Shown here in pieces: positions 1 to 26,195 of a stretch of DNA of 64,000 bases. Position 1 is the first letter of the stretch, and every line of letters starts with the position of its first letter. The stretch is from Aptenodytes patagonicus (Eukaryota > Chordata > Aves > Sphenisciformes > Spheniscidae), in NCBI RefSeq assembly GCF_965638725.1, contig NC_134970.1:3477001-3541000 (forward strand). Reading direction: 5' to 3'. The notes under the pieces are model-generated. The model saw nothing but the letters and a program-made list of their open reading frames with translations. It was not told the origin of the DNA and did not search any database. The position numbers and the translations under genes were made by a program.

Positions 1-1362
1 CTGCGTGGTGCAGAGCAAGCGGTGTGGGGCAGAGGAGAGCCCTGAGTAGCAGAGGTCCCGTGTCCTCCCCGTGCTGAGGCTCGTGAGCCAGCCCTGGCCC
101 GAGCCTGAAAACACTCAGCTGCCTCTCGGCTCTAGAGATTTCGAGTGCCGGCCGTCTCCAGGGGCTTCAGGCTCGCTCCACTCTTCTGTTTAATATCCAC
201 TTTGTTATTTATTTTGCTGGGAAGGGAAGAGGAGGTGAAACATCCTTCCCCAGGGAGCGTGGTGCTGGCCGGGCAGAGCAGAGCCCCCCCTGCGGTCACC
301 GCCCTCCGCGGGTTTTGGTCGGGGGCCAGGGAGCGGTTTCCAGTCCGGCTGTTTTGCCTCTCTGCTCATGCAGCTGAACGCTGCAAAAAGCTGGGTTTGG
401 AGGCTGTGAGCGCCGGGCGCTGTGGAGAGGCTCGGAGGGACCCGCAGGTCCGTTCGAGAGGGCTGGGGCTGCCAGTGGTTATTAGAGCAGAGCGTGATGC
501 CTGGGTCCCCATCACCGTGCCCCGTTTCTTGCTCGCTGAAGCAGTCCGGGCTGGTCGGTGCTGGGGAATAGCAATGGGAGCCGGTGAGCAGCGGGCGCTC
601 CTGGCTGTCCCGGGCCATGCGCAGTTCCCTCTGCTGAAACGGGGTTTGGGGACGGGACGCTGTGGCCCTCAGGCAGGGAGAGAGCAGCGTGCTGCCGGGT
701 AAAACCCTCGGGACCAGCCACGGGAGGTTGGTACCTCGCTGCCCTGGCTGCTGCAAACTGAGTATCCTCTTCCCCGCGGGCACGGTGCCGGCGAGGGGGG
801 CAGCAACCCTGTCTTGTCCCTTCCTTGCCCTTCTCTCTCAGCTTTTTCTTTGCTTCAAAAAGCCCTAGTTTTGCTGGCAGAGGCTGTCTTTTTCTGCGAT
901 GGCCCCGAGATGAGCAAGGCAGCTCAGAGCCATGTCCTAGGCACGCCGCTGGAGCATCGACACCACTGTGAAGCCCATGCCAAGGCAGGCTCCCTGCGGC
1001 AGCGGGGTTGCAGGTTGAGTCAGCCCCAGCTGCAGGCGCTGGCCCCACTGCCCTCCCCGCTCTGCATCTTATTTTTTCCTCGGGGAAATACGTTGGGCTC
1101 CAGCAATAGCCCCAGCAGCTGCTGTGGGGCCAACCAGCCCTGCCTGCGCTGCCTGACTGCTGGCCATGGGGTCCTGGGGGGGCGGGCAGCAGCAAAATCT
1201 TCATTTAACCCATCGCACTGCTGAGCCCCTAAACGTTTCCTTTTTTCCATCGCAGAGAGGAAGGGCTGTACCACGGGGCTGCTGCCAGCCCGAACCTCTC
1301 TAGCTAACCTTCCTTATCGTAGCCTGCCCAGCCGTTAACCCTTGCCTTTCCCCTCCGCCCAG
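1..1362. other. 5' flank or upstream intron of PIK3C2B
   Basis: No coding exon is recognisable here. The segment ends in a pyrimidine-rich stretch and AG (1361-1362) that fits a splice acceptor for the first coding exon. A second acceptor-like site, a T-rich run then CGCAG, lies near 1254 and could mark a noncoding 5'UTR exon. The true promoter and 5'UTR exons may lie left of the window. Confidence 0.5.
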
Positions 1363-1434
1363 GTGGCCGGCGGTGCAGCATGCCTTTCTCCTGACCCCTG
1401 AGCCCGGGAGGAAGAGGTCCTGGTCCCCAGAGAG

Positions 1435-16540
<15,106 letters not shown>

Positions 16541-17340
16541 GGTCCCACTGCCGGGGCTGGGGACCCACGGCACCGCTGCGGCGCCTCTGCCCGCCCTGGG
16601 ATGTGCCTGTAGGGACCGGGTGCTGACGGGCGCTGCCGCAGGCGTCTTCTTTTTTTAAGTTTACCTTGTGTCAAGGGAGCAACGCGGGGAGGGAGGGGTA
16701 GGGAGGAGTGGTGGGGCACTTCGGGGGGGTATTTCTTCCTTTGGGATATCTGTATTTTAATTTTTTTTAATAACGAGTAGCGTGCGGCCGGGCACTGGGG
16801 CAGAGAGGAGAGGGGAGGCGTCGCGGAGGTTCGCTTTGGGCTGGGGGTGCGTGTACCCGCAGAGCCCCGGGTACATCTCCAGCCAGGGGCTGCCTGCCTG
16901 GATCCGGGCAATTCCCATCCCGGGGAATCCGCTCCCAAAGGAGAGCGGTGCGGCGGGGCTGTGCATGGAGCCGGTCCTATGTGGCTGACCCCCCGCAACG
17001 CCACGGGAAGGGGACCGCCAGCCACCCTTCCCATCCCCGTGCCGGCGGGGACATCCGTCTCCTCATCTGCCATCCGGCCCCGGAGCCGGGGACGCCTGCG
17101 CAGGGGTGCGGGCTTGGTGCCTGTGGTGCTTTGTTTACAGCGAGAGCTCCGTAAACGGACGAAATGTTTCTCAGGATCGAGAATAATGAACTTAACCTTT
17201 ATATTAAAAGTTTTAAATATTGTATCTAGTGGGAGGTGGAGGGGGGGGGAGCAGCCCGGCCCCGCCGGCGGCTGGGGCTGCGGTCGGGACCCTCCTGCCT
17301 GTAACACGGCGGCGTGAAAATAAAGGAGATGAAACGCACG
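16541..17340 (+). other. PIK3C2B: PIK3C2B 3'UTR
   Basis: About 800 bp from the stop codon to the probable cleavage region just past the AATAAA at 17319. The distal part turns AT-rich (17155-17225) before the signal. No coding potential. Confidence 0.8.
17319..17324 (+). terminator. PIK3C2B: Poly(A) signal AATAAA of PIK3C2B
   Basis: Canonical hexamer about 780 bp after the stop codon. A weaker ATTAAA lies at 17203-17208. Cleavage would fall around 17335-17350, immediately before the minisatellite. Confidence 0.8.
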
Positions 17341-17359
17341 GGGTGGCGCGTGGGCCCTG

Positions 17360-17787
17360 CCCGCACCTCTGCCCGCACCTCTGCCCGCACCTCTGCCCGC
17401 ACCTCTGCCCCCACCTCTGCCCGCACCTCTGCCCCCACCTCTGCCCCCACCTCTGCCCGCACCTCTGCCCGCACCTCTGCCCCCACCTCTGCCCGCACAT
17501 CTGCCCGCACCTCTGCCCCCACCTCTGCCCCCACCTCTGCCCCCACCTCTGCCCGCACCTCTGCCCGCACCTCTGCCCCCACCTCTGCCCGCACCTCTGC
17601 CCGCACCTCTGCCCCCACCTCTGCCTGCACATCTGCCTGCACATCTGCCCGCACCTCTGCCACCTCTGCCCGCACATCTGCCCCACCTCTGCCCGCACAT
17701 CTGCCCGCACCTCTGCCTGCACATCTGCCCCCACCTCTGCCTGCACATCTGCCCCCACCTCTGCCCGCACCTCTGCCCGCACCTCTG
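17360..17787. repeat. 12-bp GC-rich minisatellite (36 units)
   Basis: Tandem units of CCCGCACCTCTG with variants CCCCCACCTCTG, CCTGCACATCTG and CCCGCACATCTG. By hand count there are 34 units of 12 bp plus one of 9 and one of 11 bp, all head to tail. The unit is a multiple of three, so long repetitive frames appear on both strands, but these are artefacts of the repeat. It lies between the PIK3C2B poly(A) signal and the PPP1R15B CpG island. Confidence 0.95.
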
Positions 17788-17989
17788 CCCGCCACAGGGC
17801 CCAGGAGGCTGAGTCCTGGGGGGACGGGGACGCGGCTCCCTCCGTCCCCAGGCCCCATCCCCTTGGCACAGGCGGGGACCCCCGCCCCCGCCAGCTCGTC
17901 TCCCCAGTAATTATCCCCCGGCCACCGTTAACCCCGTGGACTGACGCAACGCACCCGCAAATGGCTGATTAACGCTAACGGGGGGAGGG

Positions 17990-19450
17990 AGGGGAGGGGG
18001 TGCGGGCAGCCGGGTGGAGCAGCCCCGCGGCCCCAAGAAGCCGCTCTCCGGCGGGCCCCGGGCGGCTGCCCCCGCCCGCCCTGTCCCGGCTCATGGCGGC
18101 CTCGCCCGCCGCCGGCGCCGGGCCCCCCCCGCCCCGCCCCGCCGAGGACCCCCGCGCCGCCAGAGGGGGCGCTGCCGCGCGGCGCCCGCCGCCCTCCGGC
18201 TGATGCAATCCCCACGCGGAGGGAGGGGCGGGGCCTCCGCCCCGGCGCCGGCCCCCCGGGGGGCGGGGACCTTGCGACGCCGCGGCGGTGCCCAATGGGC
18301 GACGGCGGCGCGCCGTGACGGCGAGGAGGCGGGCGGGCGCCTGCGCGTCGGGCGCGCCCCGCCCCTCGGGGCTCGCGCCGGCCGCGGGCGGGTCGAGGCG
18401 CTGCGCTCGCCCCCGCGCCGCCATTTTGCGCCGCCGCCCGCAGCAGGATGGAGTCGAGTGCCCGGGGGAAGCCGCCCGCCGCCTGCCGCGCCCGCCGCCG
18501 CCCCGCAGCCCCTCGACGGAGCGCCGCTCCGCAGGCCCGACCGCACCGCTGGGAACGCTGAAGAGCCTCCTCTGCCCGCCGTCGCCGCTCATGGAGCCGA
18601 GCGGCCGGGAGCGCGCCGGCCCCGGCCTGGGGCGGGCCCGGCTGGGCTTCGTCGCGGCCTGGCCTAAGCTGGCCGGGCCCAGCGCGGCCCCCGCCGGCGC
18701 CTCGCCTCAGGCGAGCCCGCCCTTCTCTTGGCTGCGGCTGATGTCGCAGCTCCTCTCCCCGCTGCCCGCTTTGCTGCAGCGGCTGCTGCCCGGCCCCGCG
18801 CTGAGCAGTGCCCTCTGCCCCGCCGCCGGGCAGCCGCCCGCCAAGGGCCCCCAGCCGCCGCCGCTGCTGCTGCTGTCGGAGCCGGCCGCCTCGCTGGACT
18901 GGGCCGAAGAGACGCTGCCGTGGCCGGAGGAGCCCCTGGAGAAGGGGCGAGAGGGCGGCGCGGAGTCCCCGCGGGGCCTCTGGGGAGCCGGGCTGGTGCG
19001 GAGCAGCCTGGTGTCCTTCGCCGTACCGCGTGTGGACTTGTACGCGGCGGGCCCGGAGCGGGGCCAGGCCTGCTGCTCCGGCGAGAGCCATCTGCCCCAG
19101 CCCCTGCGAGCCGAGGTCCCCGCGGAGGCCTGGCGAGGCTGCCCCGCGCGGGGCGGCTTGCCGGAGGTCGAGTTCCTCCGCAGCAAGCGCTTGGCGTTTC
19201 TCCAGCAGTGGCATTTGGCGAGCGGTGGCCTGGCCGCGCCAGACTCGGACCACGGCTATCACAGCCTGGAGGAGGAGCAGCAGCAGCAGCAGCACAAGGG
19301 CGTTTGTCAAGAAGAGATAGGGGGACGGCGGGAGCAGCGGTGCGATGCCGGGGAGTTGAAGCGGCCCGAGGAGCAGAGCGACGCGGGGAGACAACCTGGA
19401 GGCGGTCCCTTGGAGCAGGAGTGTTTAAGGGGTTCGGCTGAGAAGGGGGC
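17990..19450. promoter_or_regulatory. PPP1R15B: CpG-island promoter of PPP1R15B
   Basis: Very CpG-dense sequence that includes the start of the PPP1R15B coding region. A CCAAT box is at 18292-18296 and a YY1-type motif (GCCGCCATTTTGCG) at 18417-18430. YY1 motifs commonly lie just downstream of TATA-less start sites, which suggests initiation around 18400. No TATA box is seen. Divergent transcription is possible but no antisense gene is recognised. Confidence 0.75.
18448..18561 (+). CDS. Upstream ORF in the PPP1R15B 5'UTR (37 codons)
   Basis: ATG at 18448 has A at -3 and G at +4, a strong initiation context. The frame stays open for 37 codons to TGA at 18559-18561, 29 nt before the main ATG at 18591 and out of frame with it. 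The encoded peptide is Arg/Pro/Ala-rich and probably matters less than the act of translating it. PPP1R15 mRNAs in mammals are known to be controlled by upstream ORFs under eIF2alpha phosphorylation. It is in the mRNA only if transcription starts upstream of 18448. Confidence 0.6.
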   Translation: MESSARGKPPAACRARRRPAAPRRSAAPQARPHRWER

Positions 19451-22400
19451 ACTTGAGGGGGAAGCCTTGTCTGAAGAGGATGACGAGGACTCCGAAATAG
19501 AGCAAAACCTCCCAGCTTCAGCCAGACCTGCCTGTGCGAATAAATTAATAGACTATATCATAGGGGGGGTTTCCAGTGGGGACGAGAGTGCGGATGATGA
19601 GGAAGACTGGGATGATGATGATGATGATGATGACGATGACGGGTTTGATAGCGAAGGGCTCCCCTCGGATTCAGACGCTGGTAGCCAGGACGGGGAAAGG
19701 CTTCATCTCTGGAATTCCTTCTACAGTTTGGATCCGTACAACCCTCAGAACTTCACAGCCACCATTCAGACATCCTCCAGCAGTCCGGGAAAGGATATGT
19801 TGGATGTGGAGGAGGAGGAGGAAGAGGAAGATTCCTCATGGGCGGAGGAGTCTTCAGGCTCTCCTCACGCTAGTTCTGAAGAGGAGGACGAGTGGGACTG
19901 TAGCAGTGTGGATGAGGCAGAAAACTTGAAACTTTGGAACTCGTTCTGTACCTCAGATGACCCATATAATCCTTTGAATTTCAAGGCAGCCTTTCAAACA
20001 GCAGAGAAAAAAGGGACGCCTGGTTTAAAAGGAGCAGAGAGGCCGAGTTTGGTCGCTTCTGAGCGTAGTCACTTAACTGTCTGTCGGGTGCAGCTGGAAA
20101 AACATAACTGTGGGGTTAGTGACTTTGTGCAGCATGACATTCTTTCTGGTGAGAAATGTAGAAGTACCAAGCGGAAAAAGGTATATACTTCGTTTATGGT
20201 TTTGTGTTTTGGGGATGCTTAAAAAAAAAACACCCAACAAACCCACGTTGCACAAAGTGGTACGTGAGTGGGTGAGGTCACTTGTGCCAGGATTCCAGCC
20301 ACGGCGGTAGGCAGATCATGCCCCCGTGAGCTTATGGTCTAATTATTTGACTGAAATGAGTGTGCCTCATGCTTTACACGTGATGGTAGATTTCATAATT
20401 CAGTGGCACCGGGCAGATAATTACTTTAAATTTCTTTTCTAGACTCGAAGTTAAATTTTCCTTTTAAGACGTAGTTTTCATTCTGTATTTGTGTTCTAAC
20501 GTAGTTTTCGTCATCAGAGAAATGGATGAGAACTGTGATGTAGGTTTTTCCTCTGGAAAGTACCAGTTTCTGTTATGAATAATATTGTTAAAGCATTTTA
20601 GGTCCTTTGTGTGTGTGTAGTGTAAGCGAGAGAAAGCACTGTAAACGTTTTAGGACTTGTGACAAGCCTGCTTGAGTTACAAATGTCTTTTGGAGTAGGA
20701 AGAACTCTTCTGTTGTGGGTTAACACATGCTACAGTAAGCCACTGAAGTTTCAACAGAGAGTGTAGTAATACTCCTGTTTCCATTTAAGAGAATATTGTA
20801 ATTCAGCAGTCTTTTATTAAAAGGATGTAATCTGGAACTGGGCTTTTGAGCACAAACTGGAAGTGTGATGTGTTTATGAGGAGTTAAGTGCATTAAAAAA
20901 CTTCTTAATACATGTGCTAGGATTCAGGTAAATAGTAATAAATTTGTCTTCTCATGAGTTTTGTGATGCTACAGATATACAAGATGGCTTTTCAGGCGTA
21001 ATGGCTGAGTCTTGCCTGATACTTCAGACGCTTGTATGAGTTGTGATCCCAAGTCTCAGGGCAATACACTAGTGTAACAAGTTACCAAAATAGAAAAGTT
21101 GTACAGTGCTTGCTTTAGCGTTCTTACAGGCGAGAGATTTGTTTGCTCCTTTAATGGAGAGCCTGACTGGGAGGTAACTTTATACCTGTTTTTGCTAGGG
21201 CAAGTGGCATTTAGTGGTTCACACAGGATGAACTATTATATTTTAATCTAAATGGAAAATACTCAGTTTCTGCAAGAGGTCCTTTGTAACTGGCAGCATC
21301 TGTCTGAAATGCTGCAAGGTAGCACTGATGAGCCCTGCTATAAGTTCATACCGCTGTGATCTAAACTCTTGTTGCGTGTCAGGGATGTAGACTTAACAGT
21401 AGTAATTTTTTGACTAATCTGTTGTTTGACTCTGTGTGATCTGTTACATGGTGAAAGACTGATGATCTAGATGCAATATTTCGCGTGATGTTACAAAATC
21501 CAGTAATTGTGCCCAAGGGTGCCTTGGACTGATGTAAAAAGCATGTAAGGTAGGAACTCGCAAAGGGATAAGCTGATGTAACAACTCCGTGTGCTTGAAA
21601 GCAGATACTTAATTAGGCCCGTCTGCAAAACAGAGCAGAGATTGCCGGGCAGTGACCGAGGTGTTCCCAGGAAATCTTCAAGCCATTCATCCTGCTCAAG
21701 GCCATTTGCTATCTGGCATCCTGCAAGCAAACAGCAGCAGTATTCATGTTTGTAAAGTCATAAAACCTGGGAGCGTTTTGTTTCACTTACGAGTTAGCAA
21801 TGCATTGACACTATGCGAGGACATGTGGGGTCTGATGCCCCTGCTTTCACAGACTGCTCGGCAGTAATTTGGGATCACTGCACTAGAATTAGGTGACTTC
21901 TGGAGGTTGCTTTCACACAGTCTCTTGTGGCTCTGTATCCTCAACTGCTGATTATTCCTGTAGGTCATTTCTTCCGTAACTGTTGTCTTCATGTTTTCTG
22001 TGAAGGTTGGAAGATGGCTCTACCACAAAAAGCAATCTCACTCTATGCTCCTCACTGTGTTAGCGTGAACTGGGTGTGAAACCAGGGTTCTGTGTTAATA
22101 AAAGGTTGGAATGGAGCAGCAAGTTTTTTGTACCCCCCCCACGTTTTTTCCTGACCTTCCAGAAGTAGCTGTCCTGCAGCAAATTCAGTGGAGTCTGTAA
22201 CGACAGTGTTTGGCTCGTCTTCAAGAATCGGTCCTAGTCTGAGAGTTGATGGATGCTGACAGCTAGTTAGTTTGCCCTTTAGTTTTGTGCTTTTTGTACA
22301 GCTAAATGAAAAGCAATACATAATTCAGTAGGCGCTTGAGATAGTCTGGCTTTTGCTTATTGCTCAATAACAGAAAGACTTAAATCCTTAGTATAGTAAT

Positions 22401-23406
22401 AGTCTAAATACTGTGAAGTTTAGATCCTGAGCCTATAAGTTTCTTTGTTTTCTTAAAATAGCTTAATAGTTCTTAAAAATAGCGAGGAGTGAATGTTTTC
22501 ATACGTATTTTAAAGTGCCATGACTGACTTCATTTTGTTGCATGAACTTAAATACACTGGAATTTGATACCACCTCTAAATAGACAGGTTTGTTCCAGTC
22601 ACGTAGTGATGAGTGTTGCTTCCTTATATGTAGCATAGTGTGATTTCTTTTCCTGGTGCTGAAGTACAAGCTGACTCACATGATTACTTACTCTACAGAA
22701 CAATGATTTTTCCTCTTTTTTATTATGTAAGCTTCAGTAGTCAGAGATGTTGGCTGGTAGCATATTTCTAGCCTTGAGTGAGTGTCCTGGCATATCCTGC
22801 TGAGTAACCTCCTTGAACTGTATCTGTGTAAGGTTATAACCCAGTACTGGTGTTGGGGGTGTTGTTATTTCACAGGGAACATTGTGTGATCTGCCGTCAG
22901 CGTAAAGAGGCCTCTTAGGCTGCAGTTTAGAAACTCCGTAGTAGTTTGAGCGCTACTTTTGGTAGAGGGAGAAGTCAGCAACTGGTTGCTTTTAAAGCTG
23001 AGAGGTGAAATACACTCCGGCCTAGGTGGTGCAGAGACCTAGCGTGAACTGGTAGCATATCTGAGGCTTTTTGCTATTTTAGGCATTTAATAACTTCTGT
23101 TAAAAAAAAAAAATTCGTATGTGCAAATAAATATTAAGCTCCTTTTGCGTGAGTGTCTGGCTAATGCTTTTCTAAATGACTTGTCTTTTCCAGGTAACCT
23201 TCCTTGAAAAAGTTACTGAGTATTACATAAGCAGTGAGGAGGATCGTAAAGGACCCTGGGAAGAGCTTGCACGAGATGGATGCAGGTTCCAGAAACGTAT
23301 CCAAGAAACAGAAGAAGCCATAGGATACTGCTTCACAACAGAGCATAGACAAAAAGTATTCAATAGACTCCAAGAAACCTACTACAAGAGGGTTGATCTC
23401 TTCTAG
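18591..23406 (+). CDS. PPP1R15B: Protein phosphatase 1 regulatory subunit 15B (CReP)
   Basis: Constitutive targeting subunit that brings PP1 and G-actin to phospho-eIF2alpha so that translation continues. Two coding exons, 18591-20180 and 23194-23406, join in phase 0 (donor GTATAT, acceptor TTTTCCAG) to give 600 residues; the human protein is about 713. The start is the first in-frame ATG and the product begins MEPSGRER, like the mammalian MEP start. An N-terminal hydrophobic/amphipathic stretch ([20 protein letters not shown]) fits the ER-association region. GYHSLEEE is conserved, followed by an acidic region with poly-Asp and poly-Glu. Two related repeats, [18 protein letters not shown] (from residue 371) and [19 protein letters not shown] (from 446), are family hallmarks. 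The PP1-docking KVTF (530-533) and the eIF2alpha-phosphatase tail [20 protein letters not shown] are intact. Confidence 0.96.
19269..19830 (+). repeat. PPP1R15B: Coding trinucleotide runs in PPP1R15B
   Basis: Three short in-frame tracts lie in the acidic region: GAG/CAG (about 19269-19294, encoding EEE then QQQQQ), GAT/GAC (about 19611-19640, encoding about ten Asp) and GAG/GAA (about 19808-19831, encoding Glu). The surrounding acidic character is conserved in the family; the pure repeats are probably lineage-specific and length-variable. Confidence 0.85.
20181..23193 (+). other. PPP1R15B: PPP1R15B intron 1 (3013 bp, AT-rich)
   Basis: Marked drop in GC compared with the flanking genes. No coding exon, RNA gene or transposon recognised. 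The frame runs 13 codons into the intron before a stop at 20220-20222, so an unspliced or internally polyadenylated transcript would lack the PP1-binding end. Confidence 0.85.
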
Positions 23407-26195
23407 CACCTTAAAAGATCTGGTAGTTGTGTGACCTTAAGCACTCGTGAACATCTTCAAAACAAGAAGTGGCAGCTGCATGTGCTATTTTGAAATGGGG
23501 AGAGAAGTGGGATTTTAACACTTTCTTCCCAGTTCGATATTCAGCCAACGAATATACCTGTGTGTCTCATTTTGATATCCAGACAAAACCTTTTGAGTAT
23601 CATCAAGGGTAAGGGTGGTATAATTGCATTCCTTTTAAGTAACACTTGAGAAACAGACTGCTTTAGGTTAAATCCATTCCAAAAATGCCTTGTCTGCCGT
23701 ATGTTGAGAAGTGGTGACTATTAAGTTGGATTTTTGCACTTTGAAAAAGCAAAACCTATTTTGAAGGAAATATTTATGGGGCTCAGAACCTAGTTATCGC
23801 AGTTTTGATTTAAAGTTTCTAGAGGTATGTGCTACTTTCTTGTGGTTCTCCATTTTCTCTAACTTGTACAAAAGTCTCAAATTTTGTTAGCTAATAACGT
23901 TAACTTTACTGGGCAAAGCAGATAGTTTATTCCTTCCTTTTAAGATCCCAGTTTTGCATGTAATCTAGTGTTTGGGTGTTTATGTAACGCTTTGATGTCG
24001 TAATATTTGAGTCTAGCACACTGGGGGATTCAGGGGAACTCTGGTGCACTACAAGCCCTTTGGTTTGTCTTTATTTAAATAATACCTTTACCCAGTACTG
24101 TTCCAAAGGGTGTCGGCTGCTTGTGCACCAAACCTCTTTGCTTTCAGGGCAATGAAAGGCCTCATCCTGATCAATAATTAAAGCTTCAAGGTATGTGTCG
24201 AGGCTATGGCTGATAGCTTGGATTTAGGTAGCCACGCAAAGGGAACTAGACACTAGTTCTTTAGTTAATCTTAGAGTAACTTTGCCGTAATTGATTCTGC
24301 TTTCTGAAGGTGGATTGAAGTGGAGGATTCTTCATATTTTGTGTATCCAATATGCTTGTTCTGGTACTTGTAAGGAGAACTATCTTTGACTTACGGAAAT
24401 CTAAGGCTACAAATCGCTGTGTTCTTTACCAAAAGCCAGTATTAATAATACCTCTATGCGTCTGCACTTTGTTCATCTGGTACCAAAATAACATTTCACA
24501 CTTGGGGTCTGAAAGTTGAGGTCCTCAGTGGAAGGAAAACACTCCGTATTTATGTTCCTAACTTAAAATGTTTAATTGTTGTTTCAGTCAAAATAAAAAA
24601 GCAGCACCATTTGGATATGCGTTTGGACCTCAAGGATGTTGTGTGGCTGTTATCCAAGCAGGTATGAGGTCATGCAACGGAATAAATACCAAACATCAAA
24701 GAATTCGTATCTGTTTGCACAAAGTTGCGTGAATAAATTATTTGGTACTTGGTTCATTCAGCTGACTAGAATTGTTTCCCTTTTTTTTAAGGGAGAAACC
24801 TAAAAACACTTCAGATTTGTCATCTCATTAATGACTTCAGTTTTTAATTCGGAAGAAAATTACAGATACAGAAGAGCTTCACAGAGCTTTACTGAATTTT
24901 CTGCTTTATCGTGCCATCTTTTTGACCATTACTTTTAATTCTGTCTCAAAAACTTCAGAGTTTTTGGGTTTATACTTTGGGCTTACTGCAGGAGGTATGT
25001 TGTTTGAATTTAAAAATTACCTTTCTCTGCTACAAGTTAGAAGTGTTACAATTACGAAATTCAGAGGGTTAACTGTGAACTACAGTAGAGTTGTCATGTA
25101 AACTTAAAATACAGCCGAAACTCAAGCAGCCTTACAGACTGGCTGCTTGAAAGCAAGGCAGGAATGTTCTTTTTCATGCCCACGGCATAAAAAAAAAATT
25201 GGATTCTCCTTTCCTACAAAAGATAATTTTACTTGTGAAATCGTAATTCTAATCATGCCCTCAAATCCTGTGAAATAACTTTTAATTTTTAGGAGTTTGT
25301 TTTCCTGTATCATATTTGATAACGGGTGTTCTGCTTTTTTGTTTAGGAAAAAGCCCGCAGGATGATAAATGTAGAAGTTCAATAGAAAATTTGTTGACTT
25401 ACGGTCCAAGTGTGACCAAGCAAAAATTGCTCTTGGTAAAATATACTATAGTCATTTTTCCATGACTCTCCTAGTTTCTTCGATCCTGGAGAACTTTTTG
25501 GTGCTTCTGTTACTCTGGACAACGCGCTTGGTTTACTGGTGCTTGTAAGAAGCTTTAGAGTGGTGTGAGTTAACACCCGCAAATACCGATCCACTGTTGG
25601 CAGAGGCTTGGAAAAGGCTACAGCTGGAAACGAACAGAACTGACAGATTGGATGTAAACTAGATTAAAAACCGCTGCTTCCAAAGTGCTTCTAACATTTG
25701 AGAAATTACTTTTTTCCAGCCTGCAGTGTATCAAGCATTCTGTTCAAACACTGCTGATTCTCCCTGAAACATACCTGCTTGGGTAAGCTTTTTCTCTCTC
25801 GCACCTCATGTTTTCAAAGTATCCAATGTAAGGTGACAGGAAATGAACACTAAATTCATCACCATAAACATCATCTTAAAAGCAAGCTAAGCTTGGTTGT
25901 CACTGTTTTCCCTATAACGTATCTTAAAATGGTCATACAGGATGTGTACATGTGTAAGTGCTTTGGGTGAGACAGTAAAAATAACTGAACTTTAAATCAA
26001 AACTGTAATTATCAGATTTTATTTTTGTATAATTTAGAGAAAGTTAGAAAACCTTCAACATTGGCTTTATACAGATTTTAATTGATTTGTGTCGAGTTTG
26101 TTGGGTTTTTATATCTAAAGTTATATTTCTGTACATAATAAAACTATTCAGAACTAATCTGTGAATTGTAATAAAGATATTTGCAAGATAATGCC
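23407..26195 (+). other. PPP1R15B: PPP1R15B 3'UTR
   Basis: AT-rich, noncoding sequence after TAG at 23404-23406. Candidate poly(A) signals occur at 24592-24597, 24732-24737, 26137-26142 and 26170-26175. The mammalian gene has a long 3'UTR, so the distal pair is taken as the main end, with shorter alternatives possible. Confidence 0.65.
26137..26175 (+). terminator. PPP1R15B: Distal poly(A) signals of PPP1R15B
   Basis: Two AATAAA hexamers 33 bp apart (26137-26142 and 26170-26175) at the end of the AT-rich 3'UTR. Which of these and the proximal ones is used cannot be told from sequence. Confidence 0.55.

Noticed and set aside
17360-17787. CRISPR-like repeat array
   Set aside because: The units are contiguous 12-mers with no spacers, in a vertebrate genome; this is a minisatellite.
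17213-17972. Long open frames on both strands through the 12-bp repeat, giving Cys-Pro-His-Leu or Gly/Ala/Arg-rich proteins
   Set aside because: The unit is a multiple of three with no stops, so every frame stays open. There is no start context, splice support or family match.
18288-18590. In-frame N-terminal extension of PPP1R15B
   Set aside because: It would need a GTG start; no in-frame ATG exists upstream of 18591, and the family N-terminus aligns at 18591.
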